Position numbers and translations under genes: made by a program. From Poindextera sp965277425 (GTDB lineage Bacteria; Pseudomonadota; Alphaproteobacteria; Caulobacterales; Caulobacteraceae): a DNA stretch of 64,000 bases. The number at the start of each line of letters is the position of its first letter. Position 1 is the stretch's first letter. Below, piece after piece: positions 8,831-16,123 of the stretch. The notes beneath the pieces are model-generated. The model saw nothing but the letters and a program-made list of their open reading frames with translations. It was not told the DNA's origin and did no database searches. The stretch lies in the NCBI GenBank assembly GCA_965277425.1, contig CBDICR010000005.1, forward strand, positions 434,001-498,000. Reading direction: 5' to 3'.

Positions 8831-9865
8831 TCAGAGCCACGCCCTGACCCCCGCCACGAAGGTCACGCCGCCGATATCCTGCCCTCGACGCCGTACGAAT
8901 TCGGCCGTTCTTCCGATCTTCTCGTCGTAGGACACCCCGATATAGGGAGCGAACTCGCGGCGGAGTTCGTAGCGGAGCCGCAGGCCGAGTTCGGCATTGG
9001 AAAGACCGGAGCCGGTCTGGGTGGCGCGGGTGTCCTGGGCGGCGAAGTTCAGCTCCACTCGCGGCTGCAGCATCAGCCTCTGGGTAAGCCGCAGATCGTA
9101 CAGGCCTTCCAGGCGCCCCAGCAACTCGCCTTGGGTCGATAGAAACAACGCCCCCTGGACGTCGAACCAGTAGGGGGTCATCCCCTGGAAACCCACGGCC
9201 GCATAGGTTCGCCCGCGCGGGGCAAAATCTTGCCGCACGCCGGTGTGCAGGTCGAAATAGGGCGTGACGGCGCGGGAATAGAGCGCCTGCAGCTCGGCGC
9301 CGTCCAGGCCGTTGCGGCCACTTCCCTCACCTTCGCTCGACACCACTAGCCGGTTGATGTCGCCGCCGAACCAGGCCTCGCCGTCCCAGCGGTAACCGCC
9401 GCCGTGGGCCCCGGCCTGGTATTCCGCCAGGTTCGCCAGCACCATGGAATGGGAAGCGCCGCCATGCTCCTGGCGCAGGGTGGCGCGCGCGGCCGCCATC
9501 GCCGCCGGGTCATAGAATCGATCCGCCGCGTGGTCGGTTGGCGCCGGCGGCGGCGGGGTGTTGGGAACCGCCGGCTCGCTCATGTCCGGCATGGCCGCCA
9601 TTGACTGGCCAGGCGAGGCGGCCCCTTGTGCGGGGCTGGACATATCCGCGCCCTTCATCCCGGACATGTCCTGACCGGTGGGTGCGGTGGGTTGAGCCGC
9701 CTTCGGAGCGCCCGCCGCGCGGGGATGGGGCCGGGCCTTGGCGTGCGGCTTGGTCGGGGACTTCGCCGCGGGCATCGGCATGCCCGGCATGTCGGTCATC
9801 GACTGGGCGAGCGCCGGTGCGCCGAGCATCGCCAGGCCGAGGCCCAGCAAGGCCAGCCGGTTCAT
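8831..9865 (-). CDS. copB: Copper resistance protein B (outer membrane)
   Basis: 344 aa. A signal peptide (MNRLALLGLGLAMLGAPALA) is followed by a low-complexity Met/His/Pro segment (residues about 20-110, with MTDMPGMPMP and DMSGMKGADM) of the kind thought to bind copper. A CopB/PcoB-type beta-barrel domain follows (RFYDPAAMAAAR, YRWDGEAWFGGDINRL, ending in GVRAWL). CopB acts in the outer membrane with periplasmic CopA in copper tolerance. Its ATG overlaps the copA stop (ATGA), so the two are translationally coupled and probably co-transcribed from the promoter upstream of copA. Confidence 0.92.
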   Translation of the reverse strand: MNRLALLGLGLAMLGAPALAQSMTDMPGMPMPAAKSPTKPHAKARPHPRAAGAPKAAQPTAPTGQDMSGMKGADMSSPAQGAASPGQSMAAMPDMSEPAVPNTPPPPAPTDHAADRFYDPAAMAAARATLRQEHGGASHSMVLANLAEYQAGAHGGGYRWDGEAWFGGDINRLVVSSEGEGSGRNGLDGAELQALYSRAVTPYFDLHTGVRQDFAPRGRTYAAVGFQGMTPYWFDVQGALFLSTQGELLGRLEGLYDLRLTQRLMLQPRVELNFAAQDTRATQTGSGLSNAELGLRLRYELRREFAPYIGVSYDEKIGRTAEFVRRRGQDIGGVTFVAGVRAWL

Positions 9866-11637
9866 GCGGCGGCGCCTTCGAGCGGACGCACGGCGAACAC
9901 CTGAAACATGCCCGCGTGCATGTGGTAGATCATGTGGCAGTGAAAGGCCCAGTCCCCCGGGACCGGGGTGAAGTCCCAGGCGACTTTGCCGCCTGGCGGC
10001 ACGATCACCGTGTGCTTGCGCGGATGGAAGCCGGCCGGGCCATGCACCAGCTCGAAGAAGTGGCCGTGCAGGTGGATGGGGTGGGCCATCATGGTGTCGT
10101 TGATCAGATTGACCCGCACCCGCTCACCCTTGCCAAACGCATAGGGCCTGGTGGCCTCGCTGAACTTTTCGCCGTCGAACCCCCACATGAATCGTTCCAT
10201 ATTGCCGGTCAGATGGATGTCCAGCGCCCGCGTCGGCGGCCGCGGGTCGGGATTGGGCGCCAGCGCTATAAGGTCCTGGTAGACCAGCACCCGATGGCCG
10301 ACGCTTTCCAGTCCCTGGCCAGGCTCGCCAGTCCGGTCCACCGGCACCGGCGCGATCGTCTGCACCCCAGGCCCCATCCGCACGCCAGGCGCTTTCGACG
10401 CATCGCGCATCGACATGCTCATCCCGCCCATGGAATCGGCGCCCGGCGGCGTCGGCGGCTCCATGCCGGGCGCCGTGGCGCTCATGCCGGCCATGCCGTC
10501 CGATGGCGCACCGCCCATGCTCATGGCGCCCATCTCCATGCCCATGTCCTTCAGGGTGGTGAGGGGCCGGGGCCTGAGCGGCGGCACGGGCGCGGTCATG
10601 CCGGCGCGGGGCGCGAGCGTGCCGCGCGCCATGCCGGAGCGATCGACGGCCTCGGCGACCAGGCTGAAGGCGCGATCCGCCGTCGGCTGAACGATGACGT
10701 CGTAGGTCTCGGCGTTGCCGATCTGGAACTCGTCGACCTCGACCAGCCGGACGTTCTGGCCGTCGGCGGCGACGATGGTCAGCTTCAGGCCTGGGATGCG
10801 CACGTCGAACATCATCTGAGCGGCGGCGTTGATGAAGCGCAGCCGCACGCGTTCGCCGGGTTTGAACAGACCGGTCCAGTTGTCCCGAGGGCCGCGCCCA
10901 TTGACCAGGAAGCTCAGCACCGCGCCGGTGACGTCGGAAATGTCAGTGGGATCCATCCGCATCCCGGCCCACAGGGCGCGCTCGCGCAGGGTCTGATCCT
11001 GGCCGGCGAGCAACCCGGCCACGGTCTCTTTGCGATAGTTGAACAGCCCGGACTGCTGCTTCATGCGCTCGAAGATCATATGCGGGTGCATGAAGCTGTA
11101 GTCCGACAGCACCACCAGGTGCTCGCGGTCGTAAGCCACCGGGTCGGCGTCCTTCGGATCGATGACGATCGGACCGTACTGGCCCTCCGCCTCCTGCAGG
11201 CCGGAGTGGCTGTGATACCAGTAGGTCCCGGACTGGATGATCGGGAACTCATAGACAAAGGTCTGGCCGGGCTTGATGCCCGGAAAGGTCAGGCCGGGAA
11301 CGCCGTCCATCTGGAACGGAACCAGCACGCCGTGCCAGTGGAGCGAGGTGTCCTCATCGAGCCCGTTCTTGACCGAGAGCCGGACGGTCTGGCCTTCGCG
11401 CAGGCGAATGAGCGGGCCAGGCACGGTCCCGTTGATGGTCACCGCGTGGCCCTCGCGGCCGTCCACGGCGAAGTGGGCGTGACAGATGCTGAGCGCGATG
11501 TCCGATCCGGTGAGGGTTGGCATGGACGGCGCCAGACCCCCTGTCGCGCTCCGCGCCCAGCCGGGCGCCGCGAACGCCAGTCCGCCCGCGAGCGTCGAGG
11601 CGCCCCGCAACAGGTGGCGTCGGTCGAGGTCGTTCAT
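9862..11637 (-). CDS. copA: Multicopper oxidase, copper resistance protein A
   Basis: 591 aa from the ATG at 11637. This start is chosen because it begins with a twin-arginine signal (DRRHLLRGASTLAGG); in-frame extension upstream is GC shadow that would cross the promoter. All four copper-binding stretches are present: HWHG, WYHSH, HPIHLHGHFF and HCHMIYHMHAGM. Between them lies a Met-rich loop (DMGMEMGAMSMGG and similar) typical of CopA/PcoA, used for extra copper binding. Exported folded to the periplasm by Tat, where it oxidises Cu(I). First gene of the copAB operon; a TGTTGAGGG-N16-GCGTATTCA promoter-like element ends 50 bases upstream. Confidence 0.95.
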   Translation of the reverse strand: MNDLDRRHLLRGASTLAGGLAFAAPGWARSATGGLAPSMPTLTGSDIALSICHAHFAVDGREGHAVTINGTVPGPLIRLREGQTVRLSVKNGLDEDTSLHWHGVLVPFQMDGVPGLTFPGIKPGQTFVYEFPIIQSGTYWYHSHSGLQEAEGQYGPIVIDPKDADPVAYDREHLVVLSDYSFMHPHMIFERMKQQSGLFNYRKETVAGLLAGQDQTLRERALWAGMRMDPTDISDVTGAVLSFLVNGRGPRDNWTGLFKPGERVRLRFINAAAQMMFDVRIPGLKLTIVAADGQNVRLVEVDEFQIGNAETYDVIVQPTADRAFSLVAEAVDRSGMARGTLAPRAGMTAPVPPLRPRPLTTLKDMGMEMGAMSMGGAPSDGMAGMSATAPGMEPPTPPGADSMGGMSMSMRDASKAPGVRMGPGVQTIAPVPVDRTGEPGQGLESVGHRVLVYQDLIALAPNPDPRPPTRALDIHLTGNMERFMWGFDGEKFSEATRPYAFGKGERVRVNLINDTMMAHPIHLHGHFFELVHGPAGFHPRKHTVIVPPGGKVAWDFTPVPGDWAFHCHMIYHMHAGMFQVFAVRPLEGAAA

Positions 11638-11686
11638 ATGGTCCGAAAGCCCCGCGAAAGGTCCTGCGCGCGACCGGCCCGCCCTC

Positions 11687-11720
11687 TGAATACGCCCGGG
11701 CGACCCGGCACCCCTCAACA
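11687..11720 (-). promoter_or_regulatory. ECF-type promoter for copAB
   Basis: On the minus strand TGTTGAGGG (11720-11712) is followed after exactly 16 bases by GCGTATTCA (11695-11687). The identical pair of elements with identical spacing occurs on the plus strand at 11761-11794, facing the other way. The second element ends 50 bases from the copA start. Two-part conserved elements with a fixed spacer, shared by two divergent operons one of which encodes an ECF sigma factor, indicate ECF-dependent promoters. The sigma assignment is inference. Confidence 0.7.
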
Positions 11721-11760
11721 GCGCTTCGCAAGGTCGCGCGATCACAGCTTCGCGCGCTGG

Positions 11761-11794
11761 TGTTGAGGGCGCCAGTCGCCGCCGTGCGTATTCA
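11761..11794 (+). promoter_or_regulatory. ECF-type promoter for the cytochrome/anti-sigma/sensor/sigma operon
   Basis: TGTTGAGGG (11761-11769), 16 bases, GCGTATTCA (11786-11794), ending 43 bases before the cytochrome ATG. It mirrors the copAB promoter. The two -35-like elements also form the ends of an inverted repeat (CCCTCAACA at 11712-11720 and TGTTGAGGG at 11761-11769). The spacers themselves are not conserved, as expected of selected promoter elements rather than a recent duplication. Confidence 0.7.
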
Positions 11795-11836
11795 TCAAAG
11801 CGGCGGCCGGCGCCGGCCGGCGGTGGGGAGCGGACC

Positions 11837-12469
11837 ATGACCGAAAGGAAGCCCATCGACCTTCGGCGACACTTTCCGAGCCTGCCGTTTGTCGTCCTGG
11901 CCTCGCTGCTGATCGGCGGCATCGTCGGGGCCGTGATCTTCACCGGCCTCTACGACATCGGCGCCGACGCGCCGCATACGCCGCCGGTGCATTGGGTGGT
12001 TGAAAGCCTGCGCGACCGCTCGATCGCCGTGCGCGCCAAAGCCATTGTCGCACCCGCCGATCTGACCGACCAGAAGCGCATCGAGACCGGCGCGGGGCTC
12101 TATGCCGGCATGTGCACCGGCTGCCATCTGGCGCCGGGCATGGAGAAGACCGAGATCAGCCAGGGCCTCTATCCGCAGGCGCCGGAGCTGAGCCGCGGGC
12201 TGGCCCATTCGCCCACGGAGGAATTCTGGATGATCAAGCACGGGGTCAAGCTCACCGCCATGCCGGCCTGGGGCCCGACGCACAGCGACGAACTGATCTG
12301 GGATATGGTGGCGTTCATCCGCACGCTGCCGACCCTGTCGCCGGCGCAGTACCAGGCCATCGTCAAGCGCGCGCCGGCGGATCATGATGACCTGATGCGA
12401 GACATGCCTGGAATGGATACGAAAGCCGCGGCGGCGCGACCGCGCCGGCGGCCGGGCGGGGATCTTTGA
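11837..12469 (+). CDS. Membrane-anchored c-type cytochrome
   Basis: 210 aa. One N-terminal membrane anchor (about residues 18-40, FVVLASLLIGGIVGAVIFTGLY), then a periplasmic single-heme domain with the heme-attachment motif CTGCH at residues 93-97. Candidate axial methionines lie in the MPAWGP stretch, followed by a closing helix (ELIWDMVAFIRTLPTLS). First gene of the rightward operon and divergent from copA under a matched promoter, so it may take electrons from the copper oxidase or link Cu(I) oxidation to respiration (inference). Its stop is two bases before the next ATG. Confidence 0.85.
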   Translation: MTERKPIDLRRHFPSLPFVVLASLLIGGIVGAVIFTGLYDIGADAPHTPPVHWVVESLRDRSIAVRAKAIVAPADLTDQKRIETGAGLYAGMCTGCHLAPGMEKTEISQGLYPQAPELSRGLAHSPTEEFWMIKHGVKLTAMPAWGPTHSDELIWDMVAFIRTLPTLSPAQYQAIVKRAPADHDDLMRDMPGMDTKAAAARPRRRPGGDL

Positions 12470-12471
12470 GC

Positions 12472-12765
12472 ATGGAGGACCGATTGGACCCTCTGCTGCA
12501 ACGGCTGGCCGCGTCGGCGACCGACCGTTCCCTGGACGGCTTCGACGCCCAGCTGATCCAGGGCGTGACGCGGTGGCGGGCTCGAGCGCGAACCGCTGCG
12601 GCGCTCGCGCCGGTTGGCGTGGCGTCCGTCGCCCTGGCCCTGGCGATGGGCGTCACGGTTGGCGGTCTGAGCGCGGCCTTGTCGGTCGCGGCGCCGCAGG
12701 CTTCCGGCGCCGTCTCGATGGCGGCGGACCTGGCGCCGTCGACCTTGCTCGAAAGCCGGCGATGA
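12472..12765 (+). CDS. Small membrane protein, candidate anti-sigma factor (CnrY/NccY-like position)
   Basis: 97 aa. The N-terminal half is cytoplasmic and amphipathic (DRLDPLLQRLAASATDRSLDGFDAQLI). One membrane span follows at about 45-70 (ALAPVGVASVALALAMGVTVGG) and then a short periplasmic tail. Size, topology and place before a metal-sensor-like gene and an ECF sigma gene match the anti-sigma component of cnrYXH-type systems. No sequence signature proves it. ATG at 12472 is preferred over the TTG two codons earlier; its stop overlaps the next start (ATGA). Confidence 0.6.
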   Translation: MEDRLDPLLQRLAASATDRSLDGFDAQLIQGVTRWRARARTAAALAPVGVASVALALAMGVTVGGLSAALSVAAPQASGAVSMAADLAPSTLLESRR

Positions 12766-13202
12766 GCCTGCTGCGCGGCCTCGTCCTGACCATTGTGCTG
12801 TCGGCGCTGGCCGGCGGGCTGGGCGTCTGGGGAGGCGCCCGCTATGTGCTGGCGCACACCCAGCGCGCGCCGTCGCTGCACGAGTTGGTGCACCACAGGC
12901 TGCATCTGACGGCCGCGCAGCAGAGCCGCATCGAAGGACTGGAACGCGACTACGCCGCCAGGCGCGAGGCGCTGGAGGCGGAGATGCGGGCGGCCAACGC
13001 CGCACTGGCCCAGGCCTATCAGGAGAGCCACGCCTATACGCCCAAGGTCCAGGCGGCGATCGACCGCTTCCACGTCGCCATGGACGCGCTGCAGAAAGAG
13101 ACCCTGCTGCATGTCATCGCCATGCGTCAGGTCCTGACGCCCGATCAGACGGCGGGGTTCGACGACACCGTGGTCAGGTCGCTCACCGACCAGACCCCGT
13201 GA
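12762..13202 (+). CDS. Periplasmic heavy-metal sensor-like protein (CnrX/CzcE-type helical hairpin)
   Basis: 146 aa. An N-terminal signal anchor (LVLTIVLSALAGGLGVWGGA) is followed by an all-helical periplasmic domain: HELVHHRLHLTAAQQSRIEGLERDYAARREALEAEMRAAN and then a second pair of helices to HVIAMRQVLTPDQ. This is the layout of CnrX/ZraP/CpxP-like metal sensors, and the His-rich ELVHHRLHL segment is where CnrX-type proteins bind metal. Expected role: bind periplasmic metal and release the membrane anti-sigma factor. Start fixed by the ATGA overlap with the preceding gene. Confidence 0.7.
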   Translation: MSLLRGLVLTIVLSALAGGLGVWGGARYVLAHTQRAPSLHELVHHRLHLTAAQQSRIEGLERDYAARREALEAEMRAANAALAQAYQESHAYTPKVQAAIDRFHVAMDALQKETLLHVIAMRQVLTPDQTAGFDDTVVRSLTDQTP

Positions 13203-13212
13203 CCTCGGCCCC

Positions 13213-13797
13213 GTGACCCTGGATGAAGGCGCTCCCGACGCGGTGCTCGCCAGCCGCGCCGCTGAAGGCGACGAGCGGGCCTTCGCGGTTCTGGTCGGGC
13301 GACACAAGGAGCCGCTCTACCGGCTTTTGCGCCGGTACACGGGCGACGCCGAAGAAGCCTATGAGGCGGCGCATGAAACCTTCATCGCCGCCTGGGCCGC
13401 GCTCGGCCGCTACGACCCGCAGCGGCCGTTCCTGGCCTGGCTGCGCACCATCGCCATCAACAAGGCGCGCGACCGCGGCCGGCGCATGGCCTTCCGGCGG
13501 CTGCTGTTCGGCGCCGGCGGCCTCGAGACCGGCGGTGTCCTGGCGGCGCTCGACCCCGGCATCGCCGCCGACGAAGCGGTGATCGAGCGCCAGGATCTGG
13601 CCAGGCTCGACCAGGCCATCGCCAAACTGCCCGCCAAGCTGAAAGAAGCGCTGCTGCTGACCAGCTTCGATGGATGGTCGCAGCAAAAGGCCGGTGAGAT
13701 TCTGGGCGTCTCCGCCAAGTCGATCGAGACGCGCGTCCACCGCGCCCGCAAGATCCTGGCGCGGACCCTCGGCCCGGGGCTGAAACCCGGAGCCTAG
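13213..13797 (+). CDS. ECF RNA polymerase sigma factor of the copper module
   Basis: 194 aa from a GTG 10 bases after the sensor gene. Region 2 is seen at RAFAVLVGRHKEPLYRLLRRYTGDAEEAYEAAHETFIAAW and LAWLRTIAINKARDRGR; region 4 at LPAKLKEALLLTSFDGWSQQKAGEILGVSAKSIETRVHRARK. There is no region 3, as in ECF factors. Last gene of the cytochrome/anti-sigma/sensor operon; predicted to read the two TGTTGAGGG-N16-GCGTATTCA promoters at 11687-11794 and so activate both copAB and its own operon. Closest functional analogue: CnrH-type sigma factors for heavy metals. Confidence 0.9.
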   Translation: MTLDEGAPDAVLASRAAEGDERAFAVLVGRHKEPLYRLLRRYTGDAEEAYEAAHETFIAAWAALGRYDPQRPFLAWLRTIAINKARDRGRRMAFRRLLFGAGGLETGGVLAALDPGIAADEAVIERQDLARLDQAIAKLPAKLKEALLLTSFDGWSQQKAGEILGVSAKSIETRVHRARKILARTLGPGLKPGA

Positions 13798-13825
13798 CCG
13801 CCAACCCCCTGATTTTCAAGGGACT

Positions 13826-13901
13826 TGGTGGAGCCGAGCGGAATCGAACCGCTGACCTCCTCATTGCGAACGAGGCGCTCTACCAACTGAGCTACGGCCC
13901 C
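13826..13901 (-). tRNA. tRNA-Ala (anticodon CGC)
   Basis: A full cloverleaf reads on the minus strand. The acceptor stem GGGGCCG pairs with CGGCTCC and includes the G3-U70 wobble that marks alanine tRNAs. Then come D arm GCTC...GAGC, anticodon arm CCTCG-TTCGCAA-TGAGG (anticodon CGC, codon GCG), T arm AGCGG-TTCGATT-CCGCT, and an encoded CCA. 76 bases including CCA. Confidence 0.95.
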
Positions 13902-14079
13902 TTTTGGGAGCGCGGCACATAAGGGCTGGCCGCCCGGGCTGTCAAGGCGAGGATCGCGGCGAGCAGCCGGGCGCCACAACGGCGTTTCGTGCGTTATGCG
14001 GCGAGCGGTCGTCTTCGCCTTGCCCAGGCGCGAACGGCCGCGCTAGATGCAGCATGGTTTGGATAAGGCTCGCCCACGG

Positions 14080-14382
14080 ATGATCATCCCGCTGCTTTGG
14101 CTCTTCAACACGCTGGTCACCCTCTATATCTGGGTGATCATCGCCATGGTGATCATGAGCTGGCTGACCGCCTTCAACGTGCTCAATCCGCGCAGCCCGT
14201 TCGTGGCCCAGGTGGACAGGGCCCTGTTCGCCATCACCAATCCAGTCATGGGTCCGGTGCGGCGCATCATTCCGTCGATCGGCGGCCTTGATCTCAGCCC
14301 GATCATCGTGGTGCTGCTGCTCGAATTCATCCGCCGGGTGGTCAACAGCCTGGTGCTGGGCGGCGGCCTGTTCGGCATCTAG
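14080..14382 (+). CDS. YggT family integral membrane protein
   Basis: 100 aa with two hydrophobic helices (LLWLFNTLVTLYIWVIIAMVIMSWL and LDLSPIIVVLLLEFIRRVV) around the conserved YggT loop (NPVMGPVRRIIPSIGGLDLSPI). The start at 14080 (MIIPLLW) is preferred over the ATG at 14047 because it gives normal family length. YggT proteins are linked to osmotic tolerance and cell envelope or division functions, without a defined reaction. The stop overlaps the stop of the convergent next gene by 4 bases (CTAG). Confidence 0.88.
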   Translation: MIIPLLWLFNTLVTLYIWVIIAMVIMSWLTAFNVLNPRSPFVAQVDRALFAITNPVMGPVRRIIPSIGGLDLSPIIVVLLLEFIRRVVNSLVLGGGLFGI

Positions 14383-15167
14383 CCGGCCAGCGCCTCGCGC
14401 AAGAGCGAGGCGACGACGGCCGCGACCTTGTCCTGGCCGGCCGCCTCGGCGATCAGGTCCTGGCGCATCTCAAGCTCCAGATAGTCCAGGCCGCGGGCGT
14501 CGGCATGCAAGGGAATGGTGTTGTCGATCTGGTCCATGGCATAGGGCTGGTTGTCGCCCGCCGCCTCGCCAAAGGCCTTTTGCAACAGGGCCAGGACGCG
14601 GCTGGAAAGGCCTGAGTCGCTCCGATGCAGGACGCCGAACCGCCAGGGCCGCGCATGGCCTTGGAAGACGGGCGTGAAGCTGTGCAGCGACACCAGCAGG
14701 GTTTGGCGGCCGAGCCGGTCGCGAGCGTCCAACGCCGCTGAAATCCCCTGTTGATAGGGCGCGTAGATCTCGTCGCGGCGCGCCGCGAGATCGGCGGCGC
14801 CCAGGCCCAGATTGCCGGGGATGGACTGGCCGTCGCTGACCTCGGGCGTGGAATCGGCCGCGCCGGGGACGCGGTTGCAGTCGATCACCAGCCGCGAATA
14901 GGCCTGACGGATAAAGCTGGCGTCCAACAGGCCCGCCAGCCGCTCGCCGACCGCCGCCACGCCGATATCCCAGGCGATATGCCGCAGGCGGGCCTCCGGC
15001 GACAGGCCGAGGTCGCCGAGACGCCGGGGAATCAGCCGCCCGGCATGATCGCCGAGCAGCAGAAAGGGCGAAGAACCGCCCGGATTCGTGACAATAACCG
15101 GCGAAGGATCGCTTTGACCGAGCAACCGGTTCGACGCGGGCGGTGAATCGGCGCAACGCTCGTCCAA
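14379..15167 (-). CDS. N-formylglutamate amidohydrolase family protein
   Basis: 262 aa. Family marks: NPGGSSPFLLLGDHAGR near the N-terminus, a central YSRLVIDCNRVPG segment, VSLHSFTP, and HADARGLDYLELEMRQDL near the end. Members hydrolyse N-formylglutamate in histidine degradation or related acylated amino acids; no hut genes are nearby, so the substrate is open. The longest start is a TTG at 15167 that overlaps the ATG of the divergent transglutaminase gene. A start further inside (for example at a TTG near residue 16) is equally possible. Confidence 0.85.
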   Translation of the reverse strand: MDERCADSPPASNRLLGQSDPSPVIVTNPGGSSPFLLLGDHAGRLIPRRLGDLGLSPEARLRHIAWDIGVAAVGERLAGLLDASFIRQAYSRLVIDCNRVPGAADSTPEVSDGQSIPGNLGLGAADLAARRDEIYAPYQQGISAALDARDRLGRQTLLVSLHSFTPVFQGHARPWRFGVLHRSDSGLSSRVLALLQKAFGEAAGDNQPYAMDQIDNTIPLHADARGLDYLELEMRQDLIAEAAGQDKVAAVVASLLREALAG

Positions 15168-16102
15168 TGCCGATCCTTTCGATCCGCCATCTTACGCGCT
15201 ACCGATACCGCAATCCGGTGGCCCTGGGCGAACATCGCATGATGTTTCGTCCGCGCGAGGGCCACGACCAGCGGGTGCTGTCGTGCGCGATCGAGATCGG
15301 CCCCGAGCCGTCGCGGCTGCGCTATGTGCACGACGTCTTCGGCAACAGTGTCGGCGTGGCCAGCTTCAAGGGCCGCACCCGCGTCCTGACCTTCGAAAGC
15401 TTCGTGCGCCTGGAGCATACGCCGCAGGCCGCCTTCGCCGACCTGGACGGCGACACGGAGGTCTACACGGCCGCCAGGCCTTTCGCCTACAGCGACGTCG
15501 ACCTGCCCGACCTGACCCAGTCGATGCGGCGGCTGCATCCAGACCCGCAAGGGATCGTCGACCAATGGGCGCGGCGATTTGTGCGCAAGGCCGGCGCGAC
15601 CTCCCTGCAGACCCTGCTCAGCGACATGACCCAGGCCATCTATGCCGAGTTCAAATACAATAAGCGGCTCGAGATGGGCTCGCAGACCCCGCTGCAGACG
15701 CTGGAGCTGCGCGGCGGAAGCTGCCGCGACTATGCGGTGCTGATGATCGAGGCGGTGCGCAGTCTCGGCCTCGCCGCCCGTTTCGTCTCCGGCTACATCT
15801 ACAGCCCCCACGCGACGCCGGCGCACCGGGGACGCATCGGCGGCCACACCCATGCCTGGGTGCGGGTCTATCTGCCGGCCTGCGGCTGGGTGGAATTCGA
15901 TCCCACCAACGGCATCGTCGGCAACACCGACCTGGTGCGCGTCGCCGTCGCGCGCGACCCGCGCCAGGCCGTGCCTCTGCACGGAACCTGGGCGGGCCTG
16001 CCCGCGGACTATCTCGGCATGGACGTCGAGGTGGACGTCCATGCCGAAAGCGAGGCGCTGGGGCAACTCTCGCCCGTGCGGGCCGTTGCGGTGGCGGGCT
16101 AA
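15167..16102 (+). CDS. Transglutaminase-like protein (first of two)
   Basis: 311 aa. An N-terminal beta domain (MPILSIRHLTRYRYRNPVALGEHRMM) precedes a transglutaminase-like cysteine-peptidase core. The catalytic triad is visible as Cys in GGSCRDYA, His in GGHTHAWVRVY and Asp in WVEFDPTNG. Such tandem bacterial proteins are usually annotated as transglutaminase-like cysteine peptidases; the substrate is unknown. The next gene is a paralogue 21 bases downstream, so the two likely form an operon. The start overlaps the 5' end of the divergent gene. Confidence 0.88.
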   Translation: MPILSIRHLTRYRYRNPVALGEHRMMFRPREGHDQRVLSCAIEIGPEPSRLRYVHDVFGNSVGVASFKGRTRVLTFESFVRLEHTPQAAFADLDGDTEVYTAARPFAYSDVDLPDLTQSMRRLHPDPQGIVDQWARRFVRKAGATSLQTLLSDMTQAIYAEFKYNKRLEMGSQTPLQTLELRGGSCRDYAVLMIEAVRSLGLAARFVSGYIYSPHATPAHRGRIGGHTHAWVRVYLPACGWVEFDPTNGIVGNTDLVRVAVARDPRQAVPLHGTWAGLPADYLGMDVEVDVHAESEALGQLSPVRAVAVAG

Positions 16103-16123
16103 CCGCCCCGGGAGCTTTCGACC

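Noticed and set aside
9538..11766. 742-aa plus-strand open frame across copA
   Set aside because: Antisense shadow; the minus-strand frame contains all multicopper-oxidase motifs.
11638..11943. N-terminal extension of CopA by 102 residues
   Set aside because: It would precede the twin-arginine signal, run across both promoter elements and enter the divergent cytochrome gene.
8486..13830. Attachment-site direct repeat between the tRNA-Ala 3' end and the integrase remnant
   Set aside because: I found no copy of the tRNA 3' sequence in the 8.5-8.8 kb region.
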